Origin: Mastigamoeba balamuthi
Lineage: Eukaryota; Evosea; Mastigamoebida; Mastigamoebidae
Direction: 5' to 3'
Assembly (NCBI GenBank): GCA_902651635.1
Contig: CACRSC010000006.1
Location: 413,320-477,319 of the forward strand
Length of the DNA: 64,000 nt
Made by a program: the position numbers and the translations under genes. Below the pieces are notes generated by a model. It ran no database searches. It worked only from the letters and a program-made list of their open reading frames with translations, and had not been told where the DNA came from. The first letter of the stretch is position 1, and every line of letters starts with the position of its first letter. Shown here piece after piece: positions 10,796 to 21,749 of the stretch.

Positions 10796-12975
10796 TTTCG
10801 TGCTTTTCCTGGCGGCGAAATGGAATATCTGGCGCCGGGGTTAGCAGGTGGTTTCGGGGGGGGGGCGATGCGAGATGAGGGTTTTGCCTGTCTCTCTGGG
10901 GAGTTGCGAGCACGCTCTGTAAGTCTGTTGCAGAGCGCGTAAGCTGTGGGTGATACGGCGTTGACGGAAAAGGCCCGTGGCCACCGGCCCGTTTATTTAC
11001 CCTGGGCGTCCTCTCCCCCGCGTGGGTGCGCAGCCAGCTCCTGGCGGTTTTCCGTCTGATTTCCCAATATCGGGGGCACAGCGTTGGGTCGTAGGCACCC
11101 CCCTGGCGGCGTACAGAAGTGCTTGAGGCGAAGAGCGACCGACGAGGCAGCTCTTCAGCAACAGCCACCTACCGGAAGTGTGACCTGTCAAGTAAAAGGG
11201 TTACCGAGTGCCGAATGGGCGTACGGGCCAGCGATGGTGTCGTAGCCGCCGTCGCGGCAGCGTCGTCTGTGAGGTCAGTATTTGAGCAGTTGAAGGGTCT
11301 ACCTCTTGGGACAGCGAAGAGGTGTGGGTGAGACCAGCCGTGCATACACAACCAGCGTGACCGATTCAGCTCAAAGGTGTGAGCGGCCTTCCCTCTCAGG
11401 CCGTAGAGGAGCCCGCGGGCGCACCTCACAGCCTGGTTGTCGAGAAGGAACTCTGTGGGTGCTGTGATGTGGCCCGCGATGGACCCCAAACAGCTGGGTG
11501 GGCACCTTCTACTGAGTCCAGGGAGCTGTCGGTGACTCAAGCGGGAAGAAGGCTCGAGAGGAGAGAGCTGAGAACCCATCGCGCCGAAACTCTGAGTGTT
11601 GTTGTCCCGCACCGCCTGTTGCCAACGGCAACAGCGGTCTCAAACATGAAACTCACGTGGGCGCCGAAACCGAGTACCGAAACCGGAGGGCTCTACGCAG
11701 CGCATAAGATCACCGAGATGAGCGCGCGGATGCGATTCTCTTCTCTGCCTCCACCCCACTTTGCAACTTAGCTTCACCGCGCTGTAGAGGGATGAGCGGT
11801 CAGGAACAGCCATATGTTTGCCTTAGCATTTCAACAGGAGACAGGAAATTCGGGGGCTGTTTCGGACGTTGCTTGCCTGTTCGGAGGGGGACACTCGAGG
11901 GTGGGCGATCGTCATCCCGGTCCCTGTGGCAAGAGTGCCGAGGTGAAGCTGCCTCCTGCTGACCAGTAACGCGCATCAGGGAGGCAGCCACGTGGCGAGA
12001 ACAGGCGGGGTTGACTGCGGGAGAAAATGATGAGAAAAGTCTCAGAAAGAGAGTCGGCGCAGTGCGGTGCCCATGAGTCACGTGCAGTATAACGGTTCTT
12101 CACCCGAGAGCGACCGCGCCCCGTGCGATAGAACGCGTGGAAGTTTCCTCTGGAAAAACAAAATGTGTTTTGTTCTGATCTGCGGAGGTTCACGGCCCTT
12201 CTGCCGAGTACTAGCGTTGTCTGGTACTCGGCTCAGCCGCGCTGGGCGGTGCTGTATCGTATGAGCCGTCGGTGAGGCACGGTCGACGTGCCATGACCCT
12301 CGGGAAGTGAATGTCTGCAAATGTGAAGACAACAGGCAAGCCTGGTTGCCAAATGGGGCGGGAAAGGTCACCTCCTACGCCGCTGGCGAAGGCGGGCGGG
12401 CCTGGCGTGCGGGCTCGGCGTTGTGCGGCGAGCTGTTTCGGCAAAGGTCTGCCAGGTGGCCGTCTTCCAGAAGAAGGGCCCGCCCTCCAGGGCGAGGCGA
12501 CAGAGTAATTCCTCGATGATCATCGGCGCTCGTTCAAACCGCTATACCCACAGTTGGATAGTAAGAGGTGCAGTCTCAAATTCTTAAGGCACTTCTCCTG
12601 GAGTCGTGACGTGTGACTTCTCCGAGGCGCCGGAGCCGCGGGTTGTGGCGGCTATGCTTGCGGGGCTCTAGGGGGGCGGGGCCCGCGCGCTCGGTCGGTT
12701 AGGAACCGACGGAATTTCTCAGGGCATATCTTTACTGTCTATGACGTCGGGTGCACAGGTGCGGGCATCTCTTTATTTTTCTTGTCGTGTTGGTGTTGTA
12801 CCTTCTGCACCTTCCGCCTACCTTCACATTCGTCGCACCCCAAGCACCCGCGAAACAAGACACCCCCGGGATCCTCTACTCGCCGCCGTGCCCGCTTCTG
12901 CTCCACCAGCGCAAAGCCCGCCCTATTTATTCGCCACCAGCATTGCCCGTGTTCCTGCACATAATTCACAAGAAA
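10796..12975. other. 2.2-kb interval without a supported gene
   Basis: Open frames here are short and overlap on both strands, and they lack recognisable motifs or credible splice partners. I looked for tRNA A/B boxes and for U-snRNA-like starts and saw none. Composition is mixed and less GC-biased than neighbouring coding DNA. It could hold a noncoding RNA or regulatory DNA, but nothing specific is supported. Confidence 0.5.
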
Positions 12976-13532
12976 ATGCTCTTCGAGACCGCTCTCGTCG
13001 CGCCGAGGCCCCTGCGCTTCTGCAACCACTCGTACAGCTCGAACCCCTGCCAGTACGCACTTCCCGCGACGAGCGGCCCCCGCGCACGCGGCGCCCTCGT
13101 CTTTCTCCGCCGATTTCCCGCTGTTTCTTTTCCTTGCGGTATTCACCGGTGGGGTTTCCTGAGGAGCGCCTGCACCTTTTTGAAATGCGGAGAACTGACG
13201 GCAACCGCTATCCCCGCAGGGATGACACTCACTGCAAGAGCAAGGCCGCCGCGCAGCAGCAGGACAGCGAGCTCCGCGAGATCCTGCTGTCGCCCTGCCT
13301 GCCCGGCCAGGAGGTGTTCCAGCACGAGCTCTTCGCCACCGAGTTCACGATGCCGCTGCCCGACGTCGGCGCCTCGCCGCTGCCCGAGCGCGTGAGCAAC
13401 CCGCTCGCCGCGCACCTGGAGCGCGAGAGCCGCCACAGGAGGTCGTATGCCGGCTCCATCTCGGCGCATGTGACGCCCGCGGAGCTCGGGGCCGAGCTCG
13501 GGCTGCTGAGCCTGTCGCCTGCACCGTATTAA
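12976..13532 (+). CDS. Small orphan protein (129 aa)
   Basis: Exons 12976-13052 and 13220-13532 join at phase 2 to give 129 aa. The donor (CA then GTACGC) and acceptor (CCCCGCAG) match the splice style of neighbouring genes. The protein starts MLFETALVAPRPLRFCNHSY, has four cysteines in its first ~55 residues and a Gln run (AAAQQQD), and ends LLSLSPAPY. Codon use looks coding, with strong third-position GC downstream of the junction. I do not recognise a domain. The clustered cysteines could bind metal or form disulfides, but no standard spacing is evident. Confidence 0.55.
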
Positions 13533-14517
13533 GGACACTCGCAGTCCCCCACACATATCACCACGGTCTCCTCTCGGCGCGAGGCCCCTCGCGCGCCCCT
13601 CTTAGCATCGGACCGAGGACAGCGTGCTGGAGGAGGCCGCCTGTGCAAGCAAATACCACATCGTCCTCCAATCGTACAGACAGACCAGCGATGCCTCATA
13701 AACTTATTTCACACACGCACACGCTTGTTTAGACACACACACTGCACCACAGCACATCAGAAGCGCCTGCGTCCCCATGGGTCGGGCAGCAAAAAAAATG
13801 GCGAATCAAACCGCAATTGTCCAAGCCATCCAAAGTCTCTCGCTCCGCTGCTGGCTTCTGGCTGCCCTTGTGGTTTCTATCTGCCTACTCACTACTCAAG
13901 AGAAGCCCTGTGTCAAAGCCCACACCGTTACGCCCTCCTGAATTTCCGAGGAAAACCTCTGTCGGTTTTTCGGTTGGGGCGCGGTTTTGCCACACCAGAG
14001 AACAAGACCCACACGGGGATTGCAGACGTCGGAAAGGCGGGGACGCACAAATGTGGATGGAACTCCAGAGGTCTCCAACACAGCGCCGAGCGAACGCGGT
14101 AACAGGGGAATACCTCCCCGTAGTGCCCCTCTCCACTCGGACGAGCAATACTGAGTGAATGCTGAGAAAAACAGCACCTCGCCCACACACGAATATCTTG
14201 ACTGTACACCCGAAATCAGGATCGCGGGACTTGCACAGGCCAGACAACACGACCAGATGCTTCTTCGCCCCGACCCAGGGAGGAAACCGCGAGGGGCGAG
14301 GTATGATAATCAAATGGCACTGACCCCATCCCTTTCGCAATAGAGACGATGCCCACCGGAGAGTTAAATAACTGACGAGCACATGGTCGAGTTGTCATAC
14401 ATCCAATTGGGCGCTATGGCTACTGGGTTGTCTTGGTCTTCCTCCTTGGTATCTTGCAGAGATCTTCTCTATTTTAAGAGCACACCACAAGAGCCACCCG
14501 AAGTTGAGAACGTCGCA
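13533..14517. other. Intergenic, no gene seen
   Basis: Nearly 1 kb between the 129-aa orphan and the calpain gene. Short open frames on both strands show no motif. The last ~60 bases, with a CTATTTTAAGAG stretch about 45 bases before the calpain ATG, probably contain its promoter. Confidence 0.45.
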
Positions 14518-16616
14518 ATGGCCGACGCGCAGGCTATCATCGAGTCGTGCAAGGCGTCAAGCACACTGTGGGAGGACCCCGACTTCCCTCCCGGCCCCAA
14601 GACGCTGGGGAAAAACTACGAAGCGGAGTGGCTTCGTCCCTCCGAGTTCATCGTGCGACCAAAACGCAACACCTTCCTCCCTTCTCCTCTTGTGCTCTGG
14701 CGAAGCCATCACGAGCGGTGGCAACGTGAAGCGATGTGATTGGTGTCGACTACTGGCTCTACTGGCTGACCGGATCCATATCTTTGACAGGAGGGAGAGT
14801 ATAAGTTGTTCAGCGAGGGCATCACCCCGTCTGATATCGTGCAAGGCAAGCTCGGGGACTGCTACTTCCTGTCCTCCCTCGCAGTTCTGGCTGAGTGGCC
14901 AGACAGGATCCGTGCGCTTTTCCGCGATCACACGGAGAACGACCGCGGGCTCTACGTGGTGTCGTTTGTAATCGACGGCGTTCCCAAGAAGCTCCTCATC
15001 GACGACCGCATCCCGTGCGACGCCAAAACGCGCAAACCGCTATTCTCGCACACGAAGGGCCTCGACCTGTGGGTCATGCTGCTTGTGAGTCGCTCTATAC
15101 TCGCCATCCCACCTGCTGTTCTATTTTTGGGTTTCGCCAATAGCATCGTGGTGGCCATCCGAATTTCTACTGATGGATCCAATAGGAGAAAGCGTACGCC
15201 AAGGAGCACGGCTCGTATCGCGCGATCGAGTCGGGTGTACCAGGAGACGCGCTCGCGGACCTGACTGGCGCTCCTTTCCGTGTGTTCAAGACTGCGGACC
15301 TCGGGAGCGCCCGCACGTTCAAGGAGATCGAGAACGACGACCGCAAGAACTTCGCCATCTGCGCCGGGGTCCCCAACGTGCCCGACGTGGACCTTATGAA
15401 GACTGTCGGCCTGGTGGAAGGTCACGCGTACTCGGTGCTGCGTGCGCACAGGACCTCGAATGGGACGTGCATCCTCCAGGTGCGCAACCCGTGGGGCAAA
15501 GTCGAGTGGAACGGGGCCTACTCGGACAAGGACCCCAACTGGACCCCCGAGCTGAAGCAGGAGCTCGAGTGGAGCAACTCGGACGACGGCACATTCTGGA
15601 TGCCGGCCGAGGACTTCGTCAAGTACTACGACCAGGTCAGCGTACTCTATGTCGACGAGAAGTGGGCGTTCAGCAACTGCCAGCTGACCTTGTCGGCTGC
15701 GCTCACGGGGTTCACGCTCAAGGTCCCCGCCAAGACACGCCTCTACCTCACCGCGCACCAGCGCCGCGGCCGTACCGCGGTCAGCTTGCGCTACTGCGTC
15801 GTCAACAAGGCCACGGGGGCCCCCATCGGAGGCACGGGCGAGCCCTACGTCCAGAGCGAGACTCTTTCGTGCAAAGAGCTCAGGCTGGACGAGGGCGAGT
15901 ACAGCATAATACTCGAAGTGTACTCCGATCAGGCAAGGCTCCTCCCGGTGCCGTTCACGGTCAGCTGCTACAGCGAGGTCGCGGGCCCTACTGTCACCCT
16001 CGACGAGGGGAAGCCCAAGTGGTCGTTCACGCTGCCAGAGTTCGCTGACAAGTACGGGACTTGCGGTAGTTGCTCGCAGCCGCTGTCTGGATCGTACTTC
16101 AGCGTCGGGGGGAAGAAGTACCATCAGGCCTGCTTCGCGTGCTCTGTGTGTGCCAAAGAGCTGACAGGGGTCTTCGGCATCAAGGGCGGCAAGTTTGTGT
16201 GCAAACGCTGCGAGAGTGCCCCAGCACCCCCTGCAGCAAAGCCAGCTGCTGCTCCTGCATCACCCGCAAAACCCACATCTGCAGCAAGCAGACCGCCAGC
16301 CACCGCAGCTAAGACGACTACAGCATCCAAGCCTGTGGCTGGTGCAAGGCCTCCACCGAAGACTGCACCAGCCACAACAACACACTCTACAAGGCCGGGA
16401 ATTGGAGCCAAGCCCCCTGTTGCCGGCGCAAAGAAGCCTGCAGCCCCTGCAAAGGCACCCGCAGCTGCTACAGGAGCAGTGAAAAAGCCAGAAGCACGGG
16501 CTGGATCAGCTGCAGCCAAGCCTCCGCCGGTGGCTGAGGAACCTACAGAGGAGGCAATGGGGGTGCTGATAACAAACGGGGAAACCGCTCAGGTTACTGA
16601 CAAGAGCACTCTGTGA
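14518..16616 (+). CDS. Calpain-family cysteine protease with C-terminal LIM domain
   Basis: Exons 14518-14652, 14791-15084 and 15186-16616 give 619 aa. The catalytic core (about 45-330) holds all three residues: Cys in QGKLGDCYFLSSL, His in VEGHAYSVLRAH and Asn in LQVRNPWG, plus the family signature DLWVMLLEKAYAKEHGSY across an intron. A C2-like/domain III region (about 370-480) follows. A LIM zinc-binding domain comes next (about 497-550: CGSCSQPL, KYHQACFACSVCAKEL, FVCKRC). The last ~70 residues are an Ala/Pro/Lys/Thr-rich tail. Calpains are cytosolic calcium-regulated proteases that cut at limited sites. Here the penta-EF-hand domain is absent and a LIM domain takes its place, which may direct the protease to the cytoskeleton (inference). 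Confidence 0.93.
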
Positions 16617-16830
16617 CACATTGACAGAACCAAATCGAATACTGTTCCTTCCTGAACAAACCGAAGAGCAGAAGCAACAAACGATTGATCAAGTCTTCAG
16701 TGAAATACCATTCGACCAGTGATTATGAGAGCAGAAATCATAAACATGAAATTGATATTGAATATTAACAATTTGATCATTGCTGTAACTTTTCTGCATC
16801 TAATACGAAATCTATAGTAATGCTTTTCAG

Positions 16831-16965
16831 CACTACTTTAGTGTTTCAATTACTACTTTTGCACTAAATCTAGTGTTAAGTAGCACTACATCACTAATAG
16901 CAATTGTAGCACTAAAGGTGACATAAAGTCAGTGATATAGACATTTGAAAACCTTTGTAGCACTA
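16831..16965. repeat. Cluster of CACTA/TAGTG inverted motifs
   Basis: CACTA occurs at 16831, 16862, 16884, 16892, 16910 and 16961, and TAGTG at 16839 and 16871. Two close inverted pairs result (CACTA-3 bases-TAGTG and CACTA-4 bases-TAGTG). CACTA is the terminal sequence of En/Spm-type transposons, but no transposase of that family is visible nearby. It may be a decayed transposon end or a local low-complexity repeat. Confidence 0.4.
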
Positions 16966-17999
16966 TTCATCACTGTATCTCACATCTTGTTTCTCTTACT
17001 TTAACCCTGTTTCTGTCTTCTTCTTCCCTTTCTTCTTTCCTTCCTTTCTTCTCTTACAGTTCTTACATATGTTCCTTATGCTCTTTCTGCAAAACAAAAT
17101 ATATATATTTCTCTTTCTCTTTAGTTTCTGCACTTCATTCTGTTCCTTTACCACCCCTGCTTCTGCTTCCTCCCTTTCTTCTTTCTTTTCTTCTTTTCTC
17201 TTCTCCTTTTCTTTTCATATCAGGTTAAGAATGAAGGTACACTGTCTTTGTTCCTCCAAGGAAAGAACTGAAGAAGCAAGTAATAAGTTCAATAAGTCAG
17301 ATAGTTATAGTCATAATAACAAATACATTAAGATCTTTAAACAGTAATCACAGTCTGATCTTAGTAGAATTAACATCTGATTTAAGTTTCTTCAGCTTCA
17401 GTTAAAGCTACTACTAAACAAGTTGATGAGCACTCATTGGTGAACTCAGTCTATCTATCGATGATATTTCACTTAGTGAATCACATTCTTTATCTAGATT
17501 GTTTTAAGTAAGAATGATGGGCCTTCTTTTTCTTTGGAAAAGAGTATGCCTAAATGAAAGATAATCAAGAAATATTTGCTTTATTACTTATTATCTTGAT
17601 TCTGCAAGTCAGTTAGCTGTTATATGTTGTTTTTTAAAACAGTAATACAGCCCTGGATATAAGTTTGTTCATACTCCTCTAGGTCTAAGTTTTGCTTCCA
17701 AAAAGGAATTTTTCCGATTTGGGATAAAAATAACCAGATATTTAGATCGGCAGAGATATAAATGCATTCTTCATTTGATTTGGATTTGAGATTTTTGAAT
17801 TGTATCTCTTTTTAAACATGATCTTTTTGAGTGAAAAGAAATGCTGGAAGTTATGATTCCTTCAGAAGCATAAGCTCGGCCCTTACATGACAGTTAATGC
17901 TGCTGGGAAGCAGGTTGGGTGCTCTGCCAAGGTGGCCAAGAAGTGGACCAATTTTGACAGTCTCTCATGTGCTGTGAGCACCTTGCTCTGGTGCTCCAC

Positions 18000-18690
18000 A
18001 CAAAACATTGATGCAAGAACATTCAAAAATAACAAAACTCTCAGAGCAGCATTACATGAAGTCATCTGCAGCTCTGGTTGGGTGCCTGAAGAGAACTCAG
18101 ATCACTGTCTCTTCATGCACTACTTGGTACTGTTTGAACACTGCTAGGTACTGCTACAAGAAGCTGATGATCAAATTCCTGCTTTCGGCATGCCACATTA
18201 AAGATCACAAATCATTACTTAAACTCAGTGAAACCAGAACTGGAACCAGGTCGTTTTGCAGACAAGGCATCCTTTAATCTCTCTGATACCCCTAAGGAGA
18301 GCATGACAGTCCAGGTCCCATCTCAATGTGGTGTGCATAGTCAAGTACTCAGACAAAGTCCACATCTGGGGTTGCATTTTCAGTGCAAGGGTTTGGGTGC
18401 CTCTACACATTCACGTACAATCTCAATGCCAAGAAGCTCTATAACATCTATGATAGAATTCTGCTGCTCAGTGCCAAGAAGTGGTTCAGACCTGCTTCAG
18501 GTGGCTGGGTGCTGTAGAACAACAATACAAACAAAGCACATCAGAATTCTTGAAAAGGCCTGGAGGACCTCACATAATATGGACTGCATGGCCTGGCCAG
18601 CATGCTTCCCAGACCTTAACCTGATAGAAAACGTGTGGTCTCTTCTCAATGCTTGTGTGACATTGTTCTGCCTCTGAAACATTGTAGAAC
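18000..18690 (+). mobile_element. Decayed Tc1/mariner transposase remnant
   Basis: Translation across shifting frames gives the ordered landmarks of a Tc1-type DDE transposase. At about 18355-18375 is the VHIWGCxFS-type block. At about 18400-18470 is NLNAKKLYNIYDRILL and AKKWFRP. At about 18580-18640 is WPxxxPDLNxIENVWSLL, the block holding the third catalytic acid. Several frameshifts and stops separate these, and the second catalytic block (the NNxxKH segment, about 18515-18540) is damaged. The element is therefore a long-dead copy of at most transposase length. I could not identify its terminal inverted repeats or TA target duplication. The flanks are equally AT-rich. Confidence 0.75.
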
Positions 18691-19471
18691 TGCATTACAT
18701 ACTGTGCAAGGAATGGGCAAGGCTTCTGAATTCTCTCAGTGGTAAGTATGAATTTACATCTGAAAAGGGTCACAGAGGCTGATAGGAACTACACTCTCTA
18801 CTAATCATCAGCACTTCCCCTCTCCTTCCTCTGCTCCATATAACCGACTAATAAAGTCTGTTTGCTTGTCTGTTCTGGTGGTGTATGAACTTACTTATGA
18901 TCAGAGCTGTGAGTAAAATTAATTCTATTGTGATGTGTAAATAACACATTCTTCTTCTACCTTGTGTTCACTGTTCTGTTTTGGCACATTTTTGACAGTT
19001 GTAAACTTGAAAAGATCCGAAGAAAGGAAGCATCTTTAGTAAGTAAGATAATCTGTGATTCAAAACAAATCATAAGATGGAAGACTCAAAGTACCTGCAC
19101 TGATAACTTAAGTGGTGTAGCTGCAGATGTAACTCACTTTAGATAAGAAAAATGAATGGAAGGTGTTATAACCACAGGACAACATCACGTTTTTGTAACT
19201 CAGAACAGGTCTATACTAAACTTAATCATATAATTTGAGTATAAAATCATTGCCCTGCTTAGCATTTCACGGTTCTGCTTGATAAACAGAGGCATGTTAT
19301 ACAGTATGGGAAGATTTGATATTCACTGAAGTTTTATGATGGTCATTTCTGCATTTGCTACAAGATTGGGCTTGAAATACTAACCTAATGAGATTATTAC
19401 TGCAGATGCTCACTTTGCCCTGTGATGAGAGGCTCCTAAGCCCTTTTCAAGGATTATAAAGTCAAGTAACA

Positions 19472-19590
19472 GGGTTGCACAAGTCCATAAGGAGGAATTT
19501 TCTTCCTTATGGCCTGCCATCATGAAAAGAACTCTTTTTTGATGGCAGGCATAAGCAAGAATTTTATTCCTTAAGGATCTCACGCAACCC
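19472..19590. repeat. Nested foldback (MITE-like or structured RNA)
   Basis: GGGTTGC at 19472-19478 pairs with GCAACCC at 19584-19590. Inside, CCTGCCATCA at 19513-19522 pairs perfectly with TGATGGCAGG at 19540-19549, and the pairing extends through CTTATG/CATAAG with one bulge. A further arm pairs 19485-19497 with 19500-19512. Together these form a multi-stem foldback of about 120 bases, typical of a MITE end or a structured RNA. No coding sequence is present. Confidence 0.5.
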
Positions 19591-20311
19591 CATTATTCAA
19601 AACTATCTGCATTAAGAAAGCCTAGCACTACAGAAAATGGTTTGGGTTGCACATTTTACTAAAGGGCTCAGGTCCACCTAGGGATCACGGAAGTGACCAG
19701 GGTCAGTGCAACAGGGGTAGATTGTGCACCTGAAGGTGAAATGGCAATGGCATAACGAGTTAGAATGATAGACAGAATTGCTGCAGTCAGTTAAACTGAT
19801 TTTTGGACAGAAAGAACTACAATGGACAACATAAACAAGAATGAGAAGAGCTTGCAAAACTTGCTAACAGACTACATTTTAAGCTTCAGATAGCTGCTGT
19901 CCTTGTAGATATCCTAAATTTGAATCAACTAATATCTATAACAAACAAATGAGCTTGCCAGAACCATGTACAAATGGAACTGCCTTGGCTGGTATATAAT
20001 AATGATCATGCATAGGAGATAATTTAATAATTATATAATAAATTATCTTTTAAAATCAGGAATTGTATTGACTTACCAAAATGCATATTTCAGAGCCTTT
20101 TGCAAATATTGTCACTGATCATTTTGCACTGCCACCCTTACAGAATCTGTGACCCCATGTCTGATTGTCAATTGAGACCAGAAAGAAGACCATTTAGTGC
20201 CAGCAGCAATGATGATGTAGAAAGTAGAAGGAAGTCTTCTCTACTAGTGTAAATGACAAGCAACAGATAACCATAACACTGTCTGTTACAGATGGCTTTC
20301 CGACACACTGA

Positions 20312-21611
20312 TCAAGAGTGTTGTGCAGTGAACTGATCCGAGCAGGTGAGATCAAACTGGATTGCATCCGCCAGGGCCTTCAGCCTCTGTTGTATGGTGA
20401 GTTCGATCTCGTATTGAGATTGAGTCCATACTGATATGTCTTGGCGTGTTGCATCTAGCTCCTTTTGACGTTCAGCATCACGAAGCTGGAACTGAGCGAT
20501 TCTCTCCAGTAGCTCTTGGACCTCCTGAGCATGTGCTTGGTGTGCTGCTTGCTGCTCGCTGTATTTTTGTATTGCTTCATCACGATCGCTGTTTGCCTTC
20601 TGCAGCTGTTCCTTGAGGCAATTGTTCTCGCTTCTGAGTTCGTCCTTCTCTCTCTCCAGCTCGGTGATCTGTTTTGCTTGTGTTATGTTTGCGTATTGTA
20701 TGTACGGACCTTTGCTGAGCTATCGACAAGGCACAACCCTGATGCCCTGGACTTGGTTTTGATTTCTGCACTCAGAACTGCGACCTTCTCGTCTTGCTTC
20801 TCTAGGTCCAGCGACTGTGCGGACCTGGCATCTTGAGGCGATGCCATCAAGATCTTCGTCGCCCCGTCCAGCTCCTCCTGCGAGAACGGCTGCTCAGGTT
20901 TCACATCGCGGGGCCACTGGAGCGCCATCTCTGGGTACGCCGACGACACCAGTGCACCAAACAGCGCGAGCCCGCCCACCACCCTCGGGAGGTTCTTCTG
21001 CTGCGCCAGGTCGAGCGCGTCGAATATGTCGGTGACGCCCATGGCCGCAGCGGCACGCAGGAACAGTGCGATGTTCTCGAGACGAGCGAACAGAGTGGCG
21101 GGCTTCTCGCTGAACCGCGACACGCACCCAGGCACGACCTTGTTGGCCACCCTGCACAGCGCGACCTTGGCCAGAGAGAGACACACAGCGGAGGACTGTC
21201 AGTCCCCCACACGCAGAGTGACACGATCGCTCGTACCCCGTCCGCGAGGTCGCACACGGACTCGATTTTCAGGCCGATGCAGTCCAGCAGCCACTTTTTC
21301 AGCTCGTGCTGCGCAATTCGTCATCCGTGATGTCAGAGACTCTCGTGATCTCACCAGGCCGGAGAGTGATGCGATTATGGACGGTGGATGGAGAGGGATG
21401 GAGAGGGAGAGCGCGCCTGGCGCTGCAGGTAGGCGGCTGCGTCGATGCGGGCCCTGCGCTCCGTGTAGGACTGCGAGTCAGAGTCGTCGCGGTCCATGAT
21501 CTTCTCGACCTCGACACGCGGGAGGCTGCCACCGATCGACCAGCGCCTCGTGTGGCGTCCCTCGCCCGTGGGGGCTGCGGGTCTCGAGCTCGGGATGCGG
21601 GCGCCAAGCAT
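20312..21611 (-). CDS. Calponin-homology (transgelin-type) plus coiled-coil protein
   Basis: Exons 21611-21417, 21308-21237, 21165-20785 and 20668-20312 give 334 aa. Residues about 66-165 form a single CH domain: HELKKWLLDCIGLKIESV, DLADG, VALCRVANKVVPG, then KPATLFARLENIALFLRAA and LPRVVGGLALFG. This is the actin-binding-type fold of transgelin/calponin. From about residue 205 a long heptad coiled coil begins (DLEKQDEK, TELEREKDELRSENNCLKEQ) and runs nearly to the end (SDQFTAQHS). The terminal exon has no internal Met, so it is easy to miss. The junction after residue 65 uses a GC donor (CCAG then GCGCGC at 21416). An actin-linked scaffold is inferred. The ATG at 21611 is favoured over 21498 because of an AT-rich element about 50 bases upstream. 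Confidence 0.82.
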
Positions 21612-21749
21612 TTCTTCTTCGCGTGTGCGGGACCGAAGCCTCCGGTGTTTTCTGTGGAGTAATTCAAAAATAGGAGGGCAAATCCGATTGGACGAAGCGT
21701 AAAATCTGACGTACAACACGATAAATTTGAAAAAAAAACCTGCGAGAAC

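Larger units (their letters stand above)
16617..20311. other. AT-rich island between two GC-rich genes
   Basis: Base composition shifts sharply just after the calpain stop and returns to GC-rich coding DNA at the CH-domain gene. In between are long A/T and pyrimidine tracts (e.g. 17020-17220, TTCTTT-rich), a CACTA motif cluster, a decayed Tc1/mariner transposase and a foldback. No host gene is supported. It looks like a pile of old insertions or a low-constraint spacer. Confidence 0.7.

Noticed and set aside
11169-11771. Overlapping ~130-147-codon frames on both strands
   Set aside because: No motif, no credible splice partners and mutually exclusive frames; left as intergenic.
12530-12740. 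Possible small noncoding RNA
   Set aside because: The local sequence has a GC-rich stretch and short stems, but no tRNA, snRNA, SRP or RNase P signature I can name.
17887-18147. 86-codon frame as a separate host gene
   Set aside because: It precedes, and partly overlaps, the decayed transposase and has the same AT-rich composition; it has no independent support.
16617-20311. AT-rich island as foreign contamination
   Set aside because: Possible, but no N marks its edges and the CH-gene's last exon lies directly at its border, so natural insertion is equally likely; listed as a question, not a call.
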